This document shows, in pieces, positions 16,269-24,721 of a stretch of 64,000 nucleotides of DNA. Location: NCBI RefSeq assembly GCF_050632385.1, contig NZ_CP192599.1, positions 5,022,001-5,086,000 on the forward strand, read 5' to 3'. Numbering within the stretch: position 1 is the stretch's first letter; each line of letters begins with the position of its first letter. The position numbers and the translations under genes are program-made. This DNA comes from Humitalea sp050632385. Its GTDB lineage: Bacteria > Pseudomonadota > Alphaproteobacteria > Acetobacterales > Acetobacteraceae. The notes under the pieces are model-generated. The model was given only the letters and a program-made list of their open reading frames with translations, was not told the DNA's origin and ran no database searches.

Positions 16269-17050
16269 GCCGTCACCAGCGGCTGCATGCTGGCCTCGAT
16301 CAGGCGGCGCAGATCGGCGCAGATCGCGGTGAACTCCGGCGTATCGACCAGTTCGGCGCGGCGTGGTCGTGCGAAGGGCATGCGCAGGTCAGCGATCACC
16401 GTGCAGGGGCGCCGCCGCATGACGATGACGCGGTCCGACAACAGTGCTGCCTCGCGGATGGAATGGGTGACGAAGACCGCTGTGCGGTGCGGCTCGCTAT
16501 CCCACAGGCGCAACATCAGCATGTTCATCTCGTCGCGCGTGATGGCGTCGAGCGCGGAGAACGGTTCGTCCATCAGCAGCAAGGCCGGGTCCTGCGCCAA
16601 GGCACGGCAGAGCGCGACGCGCTGGCGCATGCCGCCCGACAATTGGGCGGGGCGGCGGTCATGGAAGCCTTGCAGGCCGACCTGGTCCAGCAGGACGGAA
16701 GCGCGGGCGCGATAGGCCGGGATGGGTAGGCCAAGGATCTCCGCGGGGTAGAGCACGTTGGCCATCGCCGATTTCCACGGCAGCAGCGTCGCGTCCTGGA
16801 AGACGACGGCACTCTCACGTCGCGGGGCGACGACGCGCGTGCCGTTCAGCACCACCTCGCCAGCGCTCGGGGTCTCGAGTCCGGCGATGAGCATCAGCAG
16901 GGTGCTCTTGCCGCAGCCGCTGGGTCCGAGGACGGAGACGAACTCGCCCTGCGCGATGTCCAGGGAGACATGCTGCAACGCCTCGACCGGGCCCGCGGCG
17001 GCGTCGTAGATTTTCCGCAGGTTGCTGAGCCTGAGCAGCGGATCAGCCAT
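16265..17050 (-). CDS. ABC transporter ATP-binding protein, SsuB/TauB-like
   Basis: A 261-residue ATPase with Walker A GPSGCGKST, Q-loop VFQDATLLPW, signature LSGGMRQRVALCRALAQDP, Walker B LLLMDEPFSALD and switch His in FVTHSIREA. Sequence and partners match the nitrate/sulfonate/taurine importer group. It is the first gene of the minus-strand pair with the permease. The binding protein is encoded divergently about 300 bp away, so the three genes probably form one importer. Confidence 0.93.
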   Translation of the reverse strand: MADPLLRLSNLRKIYDAAAGPVEALQHVSLDIAQGEFVSVLGPSGCGKSTLLMLIAGLETPSAGEVVLNGTRVVAPRRESAVVFQDATLLPWKSAMANVLYPAEILGLPIPAYRARASVLLDQVGLQGFHDRRPAQLSGGMRQRVALCRALAQDPALLLMDEPFSALDAITRDEMNMLMLRLWDSEPHRTAVFVTHSIREAALLSDRVIVMRRRPCTVIADLRMPFARPRRAELVDTPEFTAICADLRRLIEASMQPLVTA

Positions 17051-17357
17051 GGCAGGTGCGGCACCTTCGGGTCTGGGGCGTCATGATCTGTCCGGCGGCA
17101 AAAGTCGAAGCATGGATATCCGCAAGGTCGCGAATAAACACAAGCGAGATATCGACATAATAATCAATATAATTCGTTCGAAAAAATAGAACACATAATA
17201 CTGCCTGCATTTCGGGCGGATTGCACGCAGGTCCGAAGCAATAAGGCTTCGCGAAACACCGCGCATAGTGGTATACACCGCGTCGAATAGTTGGCATGCC
17301 GATTGCTGCATGCGCCTCCTTGCCGCAATGCCGCGGCCATCGCCGGAGCTTGTAAAG
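17051..17357. other. 307-bp divergent intergenic region with AT-rich core
   Basis: This lies between the divergent ATPase gene and the binding-protein gene. Bases about 17131-17200 are clearly AT-rich (for example ATCGACATAATAATCAATAT) against the GC-rich window, and TTCGTTCGAA and GTGGTATACACC (17269-17280, imperfect palindrome) are visible. The region probably carries two divergent promoters. No confident -35/-10 pair was found. Short in-frame extensions of the downstream gene start here but are not favoured. Confidence 0.5.
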
Positions 17358-18470
17358 ATGCCGCAGGATCTCGCCGTATCGGCCGCGCCGACCCGCCGTG
17401 CGGCGCTCGCCGGTGTTCTCGGCGCCAGTGCCGCTGCCTGGCAGCCGAAGCGCGTCTTCGGACAGAGCCTTCGCAAGGTCCGCTTCGCCATTCCCTGGGT
17501 GCCGGAGGGCTCCAACCTGCAGGCCTATGTCGCGCGCAATCGCGGCTACTGGCGGCGGCTTGGACTGGACGTGGAAATGTCCACCGGCACCGGCTCCAAC
17601 AACGCCGCCCAGGCCATCGCCACCGGTCAGTTCGACATCGGCTTCATCAATGCCTCCACCCTGCCGGTGATGGCGGCGCGCGACCTGAAGCTGATCGCCA
17701 TCGGCCAGTGCGACTACAAGACGACGATGGGTATCGGGGTGCTGGACGGTTCGCCGATCCGCCGGCCGAAGGACCTGGAAGGGCGCAAGCTCGGCGGCGC
17801 GCCGACCTCTTCGGAATTTCCCTATCTGCCCGCGTATGCCGCCGCGGCTGGCGTGGACATGACGAAGGTCGAACTCGTGCAGCTCGATGCCCGCGTGCGT
17901 GAGACTGCGCTGCTGCAGCGCCAGGTCGATGCCATCACCGGCGTCGGCTCCACCATGCTGTCGCAACTGGTGCCGCGCGGCGAAAAATTGCGCGTCATGC
18001 TCTACGCCGATACCGGGCTCGACCAACTGCTCGGCCAGACGATGGTGGCGACGCCGGAGGTCATCGCGCGCGACCCCGGCCTGGTCCAGGCCGTGGTGCA
18101 AGGCATGATGGAGGCGACCAAGTTCGCCGCCCTGAACTTCGACGAATCCATCGAGATCTTCCTGCGCGAAGTGCCGGAGATGGCGCTGAACCCGCGGGCG
18201 AAGGAACAGGTGACGCTCAGCCTGGGCATCACCCAGACCATGAACCTGGTGCCGGAGGTGAAGGCCCAGGGCGTCGGCTGGATGCAGGCGGACAAGTACC
18301 TGCGCATGTGGGACCTGACGCAGCAATTCGTCACCCGCACCAATACGCCGCGCCCACCGATCGAGACGTTGATGACCAATCGCTTCGTCGGCGGCGTCAC
18401 CTACAGCGATGCCGAGTGGACTGCGATCGACGCCCGGCTGGCGCCTTTCAAAGCCTATTTCTCGGTCTGA
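17358..18470 (+). CDS. ABC transporter substrate-binding protein (NMT1/THI5-like, SsuA-type)
   Basis: A 370-residue periplasmic protein from the ATG at 17358 (MPQDLAVSAAPTRRAALAGV). The twin Arg followed by a hydrophobic stretch suggests Tat export. The mature part begins RKVRFAIPWVPEGSNLQAYVARNRGYW, the usual opening of the NMT1-like/SsuA family, followed by TGTGSNNAAQAIATGQFDIGF. In-frame ATGs at 17268 and 17310 would add up to 30 residues before the signal and are less likely. It is divergent from its permease/ATPase pair. The ligand is possibly a sulfonate, inferred from the neighbouring HpsN-like gene. Confidence 0.85.
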   Translation: MPQDLAVSAAPTRRAALAGVLGASAAAWQPKRVFGQSLRKVRFAIPWVPEGSNLQAYVARNRGYWRRLGLDVEMSTGTGSNNAAQAIATGQFDIGFINASTLPVMAARDLKLIAIGQCDYKTTMGIGVLDGSPIRRPKDLEGRKLGGAPTSSEFPYLPAYAAAAGVDMTKVELVQLDARVRETALLQRQVDAITGVGSTMLSQLVPRGEKLRVMLYADTGLDQLLGQTMVATPEVIARDPGLVQAVVQGMMEATKFAALNFDESIEIFLREVPEMALNPRAKEQVTLSLGITQTMNLVPEVKAQGVGWMQADKYLRMWDLTQQFVTRTNTPRPPIETLMTNRFVGGVTYSDAEWTAIDARLAPFKAYFSV

Positions 18471-18485
18471 CCGATGCATCCGCCG

Positions 18486-19433
18486 CTAGCCTTCGCGTGC
18501 GCTGTCGAACCAGGCCGACAGGGCCAGCGTGGCGCGGCGCAGGCATTCGGTCATGGCGGCGGATGGGCTTCGGCCCGTGCGGATCGCGCAGGCGATCACC
18601 GAGGCTCGTGGAGGTGCCCCGAGCAGGGGCACATAGCGCAGCCCCGCGCGGAGGCGATCCGCGCCGGCGGAAAGCCGCGCCTGTAGTCCGATGCCGATAC
18701 CAGCGCGCACCATGTCGCCCATCAACTCAAACGAATTGGTGGTCACCACCGGCGCAGATACCAGCCCCGCGCGGGCCAGCATGCCGTCGACGACCTGGCG
18801 CAGCCCGATATCGGCATCGGGCAGCATCAGCCGCTGCTCCGCCAGCCAGGGCAAGTCGATGGAGGCTGCATGCGCGAGCGGATGGTCGTCGCGCAGCATG
18901 ACGAAAATGCGCGTGGCGCTGGAAGCCAGGACCTCCAACTCCCGTCGCGGCGTCAGGCCGGAGGCGATGATGATATCGACCTCGTCCCGGAGCAGCAGCT
19001 CCAGCAACTGGGGCGAATTGGCGGTCCGCACGTCGAAGGTCACGCCGGGATGCGTGGCGCAGAATTCGGCCATGAAATCGACAGCGAACTCTCGCCCCAA
19101 CGTATCGTTGACGCCCAGCGCGATGCGTCCGCGATGCAACCCCTGCAATGCGTCGATCTCCGCGCGCGCCGTGGCGAGTTCGCGCATGGCGAGGCGCAGG
19201 CGATACATCAGCGCCTCACCCGCCGTCGTCAGCCTACAGCCGGCGCGACCGCGGCCGCGCTCGAACAGTTCGGCGCCCAGTTCCGTCTCCAGCAAGTGGA
19301 TCTGGCGGTGTATGGCGCTGGCGGCGATGTCGATCTTCTCGCTCGCGGCACGGAACGAGCCATGCTGCGCGACCTCGTAGAAATAGCGCAACGCGGCCGT
19401 GTTGCTGATCTGCGGAATCAGACCAAGGCTCAT
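18486..19433 (-). CDS. LysR-family transcriptional regulator
   Basis: A 315-residue regulator. The helix-turn-helix covers about residues 10-60 (ALRYFYEVAQHGSFRAASEK...IHRQIHLLETELGAELFER), followed by the LysR substrate domain (GRIALGVNDTL...). The ATG at 19433 is preceded by GGTGGAGAAAGC. It is divergent from the FAD monooxygenase at 19529, with a 95-bp spacer holding a palindrome, so it most likely regulates that gene. It converges on the ABC binding-protein gene. Confidence 0.92.
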   Translation of the reverse strand: MSLGLIPQISNTAALRYFYEVAQHGSFRAASEKIDIAASAIHRQIHLLETELGAELFERGRGRAGCRLTTAGEALMYRLRLAMRELATARAEIDALQGLHRGRIALGVNDTLGREFAVDFMAEFCATHPGVTFDVRTANSPQLLELLLRDEVDIIIASGLTPRRELEVLASSATRIFVMLRDDHPLAHAASIDLPWLAEQRLMLPDADIGLRQVVDGMLARAGLVSAPVVTTNSFELMGDMVRAGIGIGLQARLSAGADRLRAGLRYVPLLGAPPRASVIACAIRTGRSPSAAMTECLRRATLALSAWFDSAREG

Positions 19434-19462
19434 GCTTTCTCCACCCTGGCAGACAGGAACGC

Positions 19463-19477
19463 CGGGCAGCATGCCCG
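19463..19477. promoter_or_regulatory. Candidate LysR operator (palindrome) between divergent genes
   Basis: CGGGCA-GCA-TGCCCG is a perfect 6-bp inverted repeat over 15 bp, the length of a LysR-type box, midway in the 95-bp spacer between the LysR gene and the FAD monooxygenase gene. It lacks the canonical T-N11-A ends, so this is a weak assignment from position and symmetry. Confidence 0.3.
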
Positions 19478-19528
19478 CGGCACCTTCACCGCGCCAGGAT
19501 CTACGACCCACATGATAAGGAGGGCTGC

Positions 19529-20746
19529 GTGGCCCCGACCCGTTCCGATCAAACCCTGATCGTCGGCGGAGGCCCGGTCGGCATGACCGCGGCTCTCTCG
19601 CTTGCCCGCCGTGGCATCCCCGTGCGCGTGCTTGAGGCTGGGCCCGACTTCGCCGCCGATCCGCGCGCCTCCTCCACCCATCCCTCGACGCTCGACATGC
19701 TGGAGGAGCTGGGGCTTGAGGTGCCGATGATGGCGCAGGGGTATCGGGTCGATTGCTGGCAGTTCTGGGACCGGATGGATGGGCCGATCATCAAGCTGGA
19801 ACTCGGCGAACTCGCCGGGCTCACGCGGCATCCGTTCCGGCTGCAACTGGAGCAGCACCGCCTCTGCGGCATCATCCAGCAGGCGCTGAAGACGCATGGG
19901 GTCGAGGTAGCCTTCAACAGCCGCGTCACCGCGCTGCGGCAGGACGAGGACGGCGTCGTTGCCACCGTCGATGGGCCCGGCGGCACGCGCGAGGAAACGG
20001 GCCGCTTCCTGATCGGCGCCGATGGCGGCCGCAGCACGATCCGCAAGTCGCTCGGCATCTCGTTCGAGGGCTACAGCCTGTCCGAACTTTTTGTCGTGGT
20101 GACCACCGAATATCCGTTTGGTCAGCACGGCTATGCTGACGCCTGCCATTTCGCCGACCCCGACCAATGGGCGACGCTGTTCCGCACGCCGAACGGGGGG
20201 GCGGAACCATTCTGGCGGATCTCCATGCCCGCCATGTCCAACCTATCCGAGGATGAGGCGCGGAACTTCGACCGTTGCAGCGAAAGGCTCGCCATCCTGC
20301 TGCCTGAGGGCGCCCGGGCGACGGTGTTCCACGCGAACCTGTATGGCGTGCATCAGCGCGTCGCCGGGACTTTCCGGCTCGGACGCGTGTTGTTGGCTGG
20401 CGACGCTGCGCATGTGAACGGGCCGACCGGCGCGCTGGGGATGAATTTCGGCATCCAGGATGCTGTTTTTCTCGCCGAGCAACTCGCTCGGGTCTATGCC
20501 GAGCCGGCCGATACGACCCCGCTCGACCGCTACGACCGGCAGCGCCGCGTGCTGGCCGAGGCGATCCTCCAGAAGCAGCCGCAGCTTATCAAGGCCAGGC
20601 TGGAACTGCGCGATGCGGAGGCGCGGAAAGCCCGCAACGCCGCGCTACGTGCGATGGGGACCGATACGGCGCGCAGGATGGCTTTCCTGAAGGAGAGCAC
20701 GATGCTCGACAGCGTGGCGCAGTCGGCGGCCCTCGGCGCGGGGTGA
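19529..20746 (+). CDS. FAD-dependent aromatic-type monooxygenase
   Basis: A 405-residue class A flavoprotein monooxygenase (UbiH/PHBH/TfdB relatives). The N-terminal Rossmann motif LIVGGGPVGMTAALSLARRG binds FAD, LIGADGGRSTIRKSLGI is the DG motif, and RVLLAGDAAHVNGPTGALGMN is the GD motif contacting FAD and NAD(P)H. It would hydroxylate an aromatic or related ring. The GTG at 19529 has an excellent AAGGAGGG at 19518-19525. It is divergent from and probably controlled by the LysR gene, and converges on a second LysR gene. Confidence 0.9.
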   Translation: MAPTRSDQTLIVGGGPVGMTAALSLARRGIPVRVLEAGPDFAADPRASSTHPSTLDMLEELGLEVPMMAQGYRVDCWQFWDRMDGPIIKLELGELAGLTRHPFRLQLEQHRLCGIIQQALKTHGVEVAFNSRVTALRQDEDGVVATVDGPGGTREETGRFLIGADGGRSTIRKSLGISFEGYSLSELFVVVTTEYPFGQHGYADACHFADPDQWATLFRTPNGGAEPFWRISMPAMSNLSEDEARNFDRCSERLAILLPEGARATVFHANLYGVHQRVAGTFRLGRVLLAGDAAHVNGPTGALGMNFGIQDAVFLAEQLARVYAEPADTTPLDRYDRQRRVLAEAILQKQPQLIKARLELRDAEARKARNAALRAMGTDTARRMAFLKESTMLDSVAQSAALGAG

Positions 20747-20783
20747 CGCCGGCGACCGACCGCCCACAACCCTCATGGAATTG

Positions 20784-21707
20784 TCACCCCGGTCGGACCG
20801 CCATTGGCCGGCGCGCCACCTCCTCGACCGCGACCTGCCGCAGCACGGCAACGAAATCCTGCGCCAGCCGTGACATCGGCCGCAGCCGGGCGCGCAGCAG
20901 TCGCGCGGTGCTTTGGATGGCCGGCCGAAAAGGTCGCACCGGCAGGTCGTGCAGTTGCGCGCCCATCAGCCCGAAGCCATCTATCAGCGCCACCCCGGCA
21001 CCGGCCCGCAACAATGCACCAGCCGAGCTTTGCTGCGACACTTCGACCGCGGGGCGGAACGGCACATTCGCCTCGGCGAAGGCCCGCTTGATCGCCTCGC
21101 CCAGGACCAGGTGACGGCTGGGGCAGATCAGCGGCAGGTCCTCAAGATCTTTTGGGCCGATTTCCGCCAATGCCGTCAGCGGGTGGCCATGCGGCATCAC
21201 GCAGGCGACTTCCGTGGCGCAGAGGTCGCCAACCAGCAGCCCGGCATGACCGACGGGGCCGATGACCACGCCGAGGTCGGCGCGGTGCCCCGCCACCAAT
21301 TCGATCACCTCATGCGCGCTGTAGGTGTCCAGCGCGACGGACGCGTCCGGCCGCTGCTGGCGGAAGCGGTGGATCGCCTCCGGCAGCAGCACATTGGCCA
21401 GGGACGACAGCGTGGCGATGGCCAGGATGCCCGCGCGCCCGGCGCGTAGGTCGCCGGCCAGGCGCTGCACCAGTTCGATCGCGGAAAAGGCGCCCAGAAG
21501 TTCGGGGAACATGGCCTGGGCCTCGGCCGTCGGCAGCAGGCGCTTCTTCTGCCGAACGAAGAGCGGGAAGCCCAGGCGGCGCTCGGCCTGTTGCAAGGTC
21601 CGGCTGACCGCGGGTTGCGAGATGTTCAGCGCGGCGGCGGCGGCCGTGACGCTGCCGAGTTCCATGACGTGCCGGAAGACCGCCATCTCACGCAGGTCGA
21701 AGATCAT
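20784..21707 (-). CDS. LysR-family transcriptional regulator
   Basis: A 307-residue regulator. HTH residues 5-60 include MAVFRHVMELGSVTAAAAAL and ISQPAVSRTLQQAERRLGFPLF, then a substrate domain with the hydrophobic strand pattern. The ATG at 21707 begins MIFDLREMAVF, the normal LysR start; the open frame upstream is non-coding. It is divergent from the Bug binding-protein gene at 21814 with a 106-bp spacer carrying a palindrome, so it probably regulates the 21814-24469 group. Confidence 0.92.
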   Translation of the reverse strand: MIFDLREMAVFRHVMELGSVTAAAAALNISQPAVSRTLQQAERRLGFPLFVRQKKRLLPTAEAQAMFPELLGAFSAIELVQRLAGDLRAGRAGILAIATLSSLANVLLPEAIHRFRQQRPDASVALDTYSAHEVIELVAGHRADLGVVIGPVGHAGLLVGDLCATEVACVMPHGHPLTALAEIGPKDLEDLPLICPSRHLVLGEAIKRAFAEANVPFRPAVEVSQQSSAGALLRAGAGVALIDGFGLMGAQLHDLPVRPFRPAIQSTARLLRARLRPMSRLAQDFVAVLRQVAVEEVARRPMAVRPG

Positions 21708-21762
21708 AACCAGGCAACATGAACTCTGATCATATCGGCATTTGCACACATTGATGCGGTCG

Positions 21763-21775
21763 CGGCAAATTGCCG
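21763..21775. promoter_or_regulatory. Candidate operator palindrome upstream of a Bug operon
   Basis: CGGCAA-A-TTGCCG is a perfect 13-bp palindrome in the spacer between the divergent LysR and Bug genes, about 40 bp from the Bug start. It is a plausible LysR recognition half-site cluster, assigned on symmetry and position only. Confidence 0.35.
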
Positions 21776-21813
21776 GGACGGGCCGAACGAGCCCGATGGG
21801 TGAGGAAACTGCG

Positions 21814-22788
21814 ATGCGACTGACACGACGCCATGCGCTCGGCGCGCTGGCCATGGCGGCTGCCGGCCGGCCCTTCGCGGCCGCCGCTGCCTGGCCGGAC
21901 CGCCCCGTGACGATCGTCGTGCCCTTCCCGCCGGGCGGCAGCAACGACGTCATCACCCGGCTTGTCGCGCAGCAGTTGAGCCGCAGCCTGGGCCAGCCTT
22001 TTGTTGTGGAAAACCGGCCCGGCGCGAATGGCAACATCGGTGCGGCGGCGGTCGCCCGGGCGGCGCCGGATGGCTATACCTTGCTGGCGTCCGGCAACGG
22101 CCAGAACGCGATGAACCACGGCCTCTACGCGCGGATGCCGTATGACTCGCGCAGCAGCTTCGTCCATGTCGCGCAGCTTGCCTCGATGCCGAACGCGCTG
22201 GTGGTCACCGCCAACTTCCCGGCCCGCAGCTTTGCCGATCTGGTGAACATGGCGCGGGAACGCCCCAACCAGATCGGCTATGCCAGTCCCGGCAGCGGTT
22301 CGTCGGGCCATCTCGCCATGGCCATGCTGCAACGCGCGGCGGGGATCGAATTGCTGCACGTGCCCTATCGCGGCGCGGCGCCCGCGATCACCGATGTGCT
22401 GGCGGGGCAGGTGCCCGTGCTGATCATCAATGTGGACATCCCGCTGCCACATGTCCGCGCCGGCACGCTGCGCGTCCTTGCGGTGACCAGCAGCGAACGC
22501 AGCAGCCTCTACCCCGACGCACCGACGCTGGCCGAGGCCGGTGTCCCCGGCTTCGCCGCCGTGGGCTGGGTCGGCATTTCCGCCCCCGCCGGCACGCCGC
22601 CGGATGTCGTGGCCCGGCTGCATGCCGCGATCACCGAGGCCCTGCGCGAGCCGCAATTGCGCGAGCGTTTCGCCGGCAGCGGCTACGTCGCCGCCAACGG
22701 CAGCCCGGACGACTACGCCGCCTTCATCGGCGCCGAGATCGACAAATGGGGAAGCGTCACCCGCGACCTCGGCATCACCCTCGAATAG
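21814..22788 (+). CDS. Tripartite tricarboxylate (Bug family) substrate-binding protein
   Basis: A 324-residue periplasmic receptor. The ATG at 21814 begins MRLTRRHALGALAMAAAG, a Tat-like signal with Arg-Arg and an Ala-rich core. The mature part starts WPDRPVTIVVPFPPGGSNDV, the Bug/TctC signature, followed by GQPFVVENRPGANGNIGAA and a closing DKWGSVTRDLGI. Bug proteins bind carboxylates for TctAB-type carriers. No TctA/TctB gene is nearby, so it is an orphan receptor. It is followed 8 bp later by an HD-domain gene. Confidence 0.93.
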   Translation: MRLTRRHALGALAMAAAGRPFAAAAAWPDRPVTIVVPFPPGGSNDVITRLVAQQLSRSLGQPFVVENRPGANGNIGAAAVARAAPDGYTLLASGNGQNAMNHGLYARMPYDSRSSFVHVAQLASMPNALVVTANFPARSFADLVNMARERPNQIGYASPGSGSSGHLAMAMLQRAAGIELLHVPYRGAAPAITDVLAGQVPVLIINVDIPLPHVRAGTLRVLAVTSSERSSLYPDAPTLAEAGVPGFAAVGWVGISAPAGTPPDVVARLHAAITEALREPQLRERFAGSGYVAANGSPDDYAAFIGAEIDKWGSVTRDLGITLE

Positions 22789-22796
22789 GCACCGAC

Positions 22797-23459
22797 ATGG
22801 AATTTCTCGACAGTCGCCCCCGGCGCGACGTGACCCCGGAAATGCGTGCCTCCGTGCTGGAGGACCTGCCGGAACTGGCAGACATCCAGCACGAGGAACT
22901 GCGGCGCAAATGCATCGACGCCTGGTGCCTGGCGCTGTCGGAGACGAGCTTTGGCCGCATCACCGACCTGCCGGGCGAAGCCAATCCGGGCATGTTCACC
23001 CTGAAGCGCGGCAACCAGGCGGCGCATCTGCGTGGCGTGACGCGAATCGCGCTCGCCATCGCCGACGACTTCATCACCAGCTACCCGGAAGTGCGGATCG
23101 ACCGCGACATCGTGCTGGCCGGCGGCCTGCTGCACGACGTCGGCAAGGCTTGGGAGTTCGAGCCGGCGAACCGCGCGCGCTGGACCACCGACCCTTCGGC
23201 GAATGGTTCGCCGTCGCTGCGGCATCCCGTCTATGGCGCGCATATCTGCATCGCCGTGGGGCTGCCGGAATCGATCGCGCATATCGCCCTGGCCCATTCC
23301 ATGGAGGGCGAGCACCTGATCCGCGGCCTGGAATGCCTGATCGTGCAGCGGGCGGATCACCTCTGGTGGTCGATCGCCGGCGGCTGCGGGCTGTTGGATC
23401 CGAGCAGCGATCCCATCCTGGCCGCGCGCAAGATCGTGCCACGCGCGCTGCGCGACTGA
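22797..23459 (+). CDS. HD-domain metal-dependent hydrolase
   Basis: A 220-residue soluble protein. The metal ligands of an HD phosphohydrolase fold are visible: His77 (NQAAHLRGV), His113-Asp114 in LAGGLLHDVGKAWE, His143/His149 in RHPVYGAHI and Asp187 in RADHLW. It would hydrolyse a phosphoester or a related bond; the substrate is unknown. It is sandwiched between two Bug receptor genes (8 bp after the first, 32 bp before the second), so it is probably metabolic and acts on an imported compound or its product rather than in nucleotide signalling. Confidence 0.8.
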   Translation: MEFLDSRPRRDVTPEMRASVLEDLPELADIQHEELRRKCIDAWCLALSETSFGRITDLPGEANPGMFTLKRGNQAAHLRGVTRIALAIADDFITSYPEVRIDRDIVLAGGLLHDVGKAWEFEPANRARWTTDPSANGSPSLRHPVYGAHICIAVGLPESIAHIALAHSMEGEHLIRGLECLIVQRADHLWWSIAGGCGLLDPSSDPILAARKIVPRALRD

Positions 23460-23491
23460 CGCGCCAAAACCAACGGGGAGGAACGACAACA

Positions 23492-24469
23492 ATGACAAAG
23501 CAACTCGGTCGCCGGGCCGCGCTGGCCGGCCTGGCGCTGCCGGCCCTGGTCCGCCCCGTGTCGGCGCAGCCCGCCTGGCCGTCGCGCCCGGTGCGCGTGG
23601 TGGTCTGCTGGTCGCCGGGCGGCGGCGTGGATGTCGTTGCACGCCGGATGTGCGCGAAACTGTCGGAACAACTCGGCCAGCCTTTCGTGGTCGAGAACCG
23701 GCCGGGCGCCACCGGCTCCATCGGCGCGGCCGAGGTCGCGCGCGCGGCGCCCGACGGGCACACGCTGCTGGCGATCGACAATTCCTTCTCGACCCTGCCC
23801 TACCTGTTCAGCCGGCTGCCCTTCGACCAGGCGACGGCCTTCCGGCCGATCTCGCTTTCGGCGATCTCGCCGCTGTTCCTCGGCGTTTCCGCCAATGCGC
23901 CGCACCGCGACCTTGCCGCCTTCATCGCCGCGGCGAAGGCGACGCCGGAGAAGATCAGCTACGGCACCGGCGGCAACGGCAGCGCGCCGCATTTCGCCAC
24001 GCTGGCCTTCGAGCAGGCCGCCGGCGTCAAGCTGTTCCACGTGCCCTTCCGCGGCGCCAACGAGGCCGTGACGGCGGTGTTGTCCGGCACGGTGGATGCG
24101 GTGATCGTCTCCATCGGATCGGCTTTGGGCAGCCTGCAGGGCGGGCAGATCCGCCCCCTCGCGATCAGCGGCGGCGGCCGCGTCGCGGCGCTGCCAGGGA
24201 CGCCGACCTTCGCCGAGGCCGGGCTTCCTGGCTTTGGCGTGGTCAGTTGGTACGGCCTGGCGGCGCCGCGCGGCACGCCGGATGCGATCATCACGCGGCT
24301 GCATGCGGAGATGCGCAAGGCGCTGGCGACGGAGGACATGAAGGCCTTCCTCACCTCCATCGGCTCGGAGCCCGGCGGCCTCGATCCCGCCGCCTTCCAA
24401 AGCCTGATCACGGAGGAGACGGAACGCTGGCGTAGCGTGGCCCTGGCTGGCGGGATCGAGCGGCAATAA
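23492..24469 (+). CDS. Tripartite tricarboxylate (Bug family) substrate-binding protein
   Basis: A 325-residue receptor whose ATG at 23492 follows GGGGAGGAACGACAACA. The signal peptide is MTKQLGRRAALAGLALPALV with Arg-Arg. The Bug signature WPSRPVRVVVCWSPGGGVDV and GQPFVVENRPGATGSIGAAE follow, with LFHVPFRGANEAVTAV later. It is co-directional with the HD protein and the previous Bug gene. The Trp/Cys before the PGGG loop differs from its neighbour's PFPPGG, hinting at a different ligand. No membrane carrier is encoded nearby. Confidence 0.93.
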   Translation: MTKQLGRRAALAGLALPALVRPVSAQPAWPSRPVRVVVCWSPGGGVDVVARRMCAKLSEQLGQPFVVENRPGATGSIGAAEVARAAPDGHTLLAIDNSFSTLPYLFSRLPFDQATAFRPISLSAISPLFLGVSANAPHRDLAAFIAAAKATPEKISYGTGGNGSAPHFATLAFEQAAGVKLFHVPFRGANEAVTAVLSGTVDAVIVSIGSALGSLQGGQIRPLAISGGGRVAALPGTPTFAEAGLPGFGVVSWYGLAAPRGTPDAIITRLHAEMRKALATEDMKAFLTSIGSEPGGLDPAAFQSLITEETERWRSVALAGGIERQ

Positions 24470-24601
24470 GTGCCTGGCGGATCCCGGGGGCGTGGGCTGA
24501 TGGGCAGCCCGAAGGCGTCACGCACCCTCACCCCATGACGCCTTTTCCGAGGATTTGAAGCTTTCCAGAGGCACCACGAGGCCTGGGCGGAGATCGGTTG
24601 A

Positions 24602-24616
24602 GTTCTTGATTTGTTC
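24602..24616 (+). promoter_or_regulatory. LexA (SOS) box of the imuA-imuB-dnaE2 operon
   Basis: GTTC-TTGATTT-GTTC is an exact match to the alphaproteobacterial LexA operator GTTC-N7-GTTC. It lies about 105 bp upstream of the TTG start of imuA, the first gene of the DNA-damage-inducible mutasome operon. Repression by LexA and induction on RecA activation are therefore expected. Confidence 0.88.
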
Positions 24617-24721
24617 CCATCTTTGGGCCAGTCTCCGCCCATGTCCGAACCCGATCCCTTTGCGCCCCGGGTCTTCTCGTCGAGGCGGTTCCGCCTGCAA
24701 CAGGCACGGTAGCCAAAGGCC

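Noticed and set aside
24470..24601. Possible small gene or repeat before the LexA box
   Set aside because: The stretch around CTTTTCCGAGGATTTGAAGC might be a dispersed intergenic repeat, but no second copy is present in the window, so it cannot be supported.
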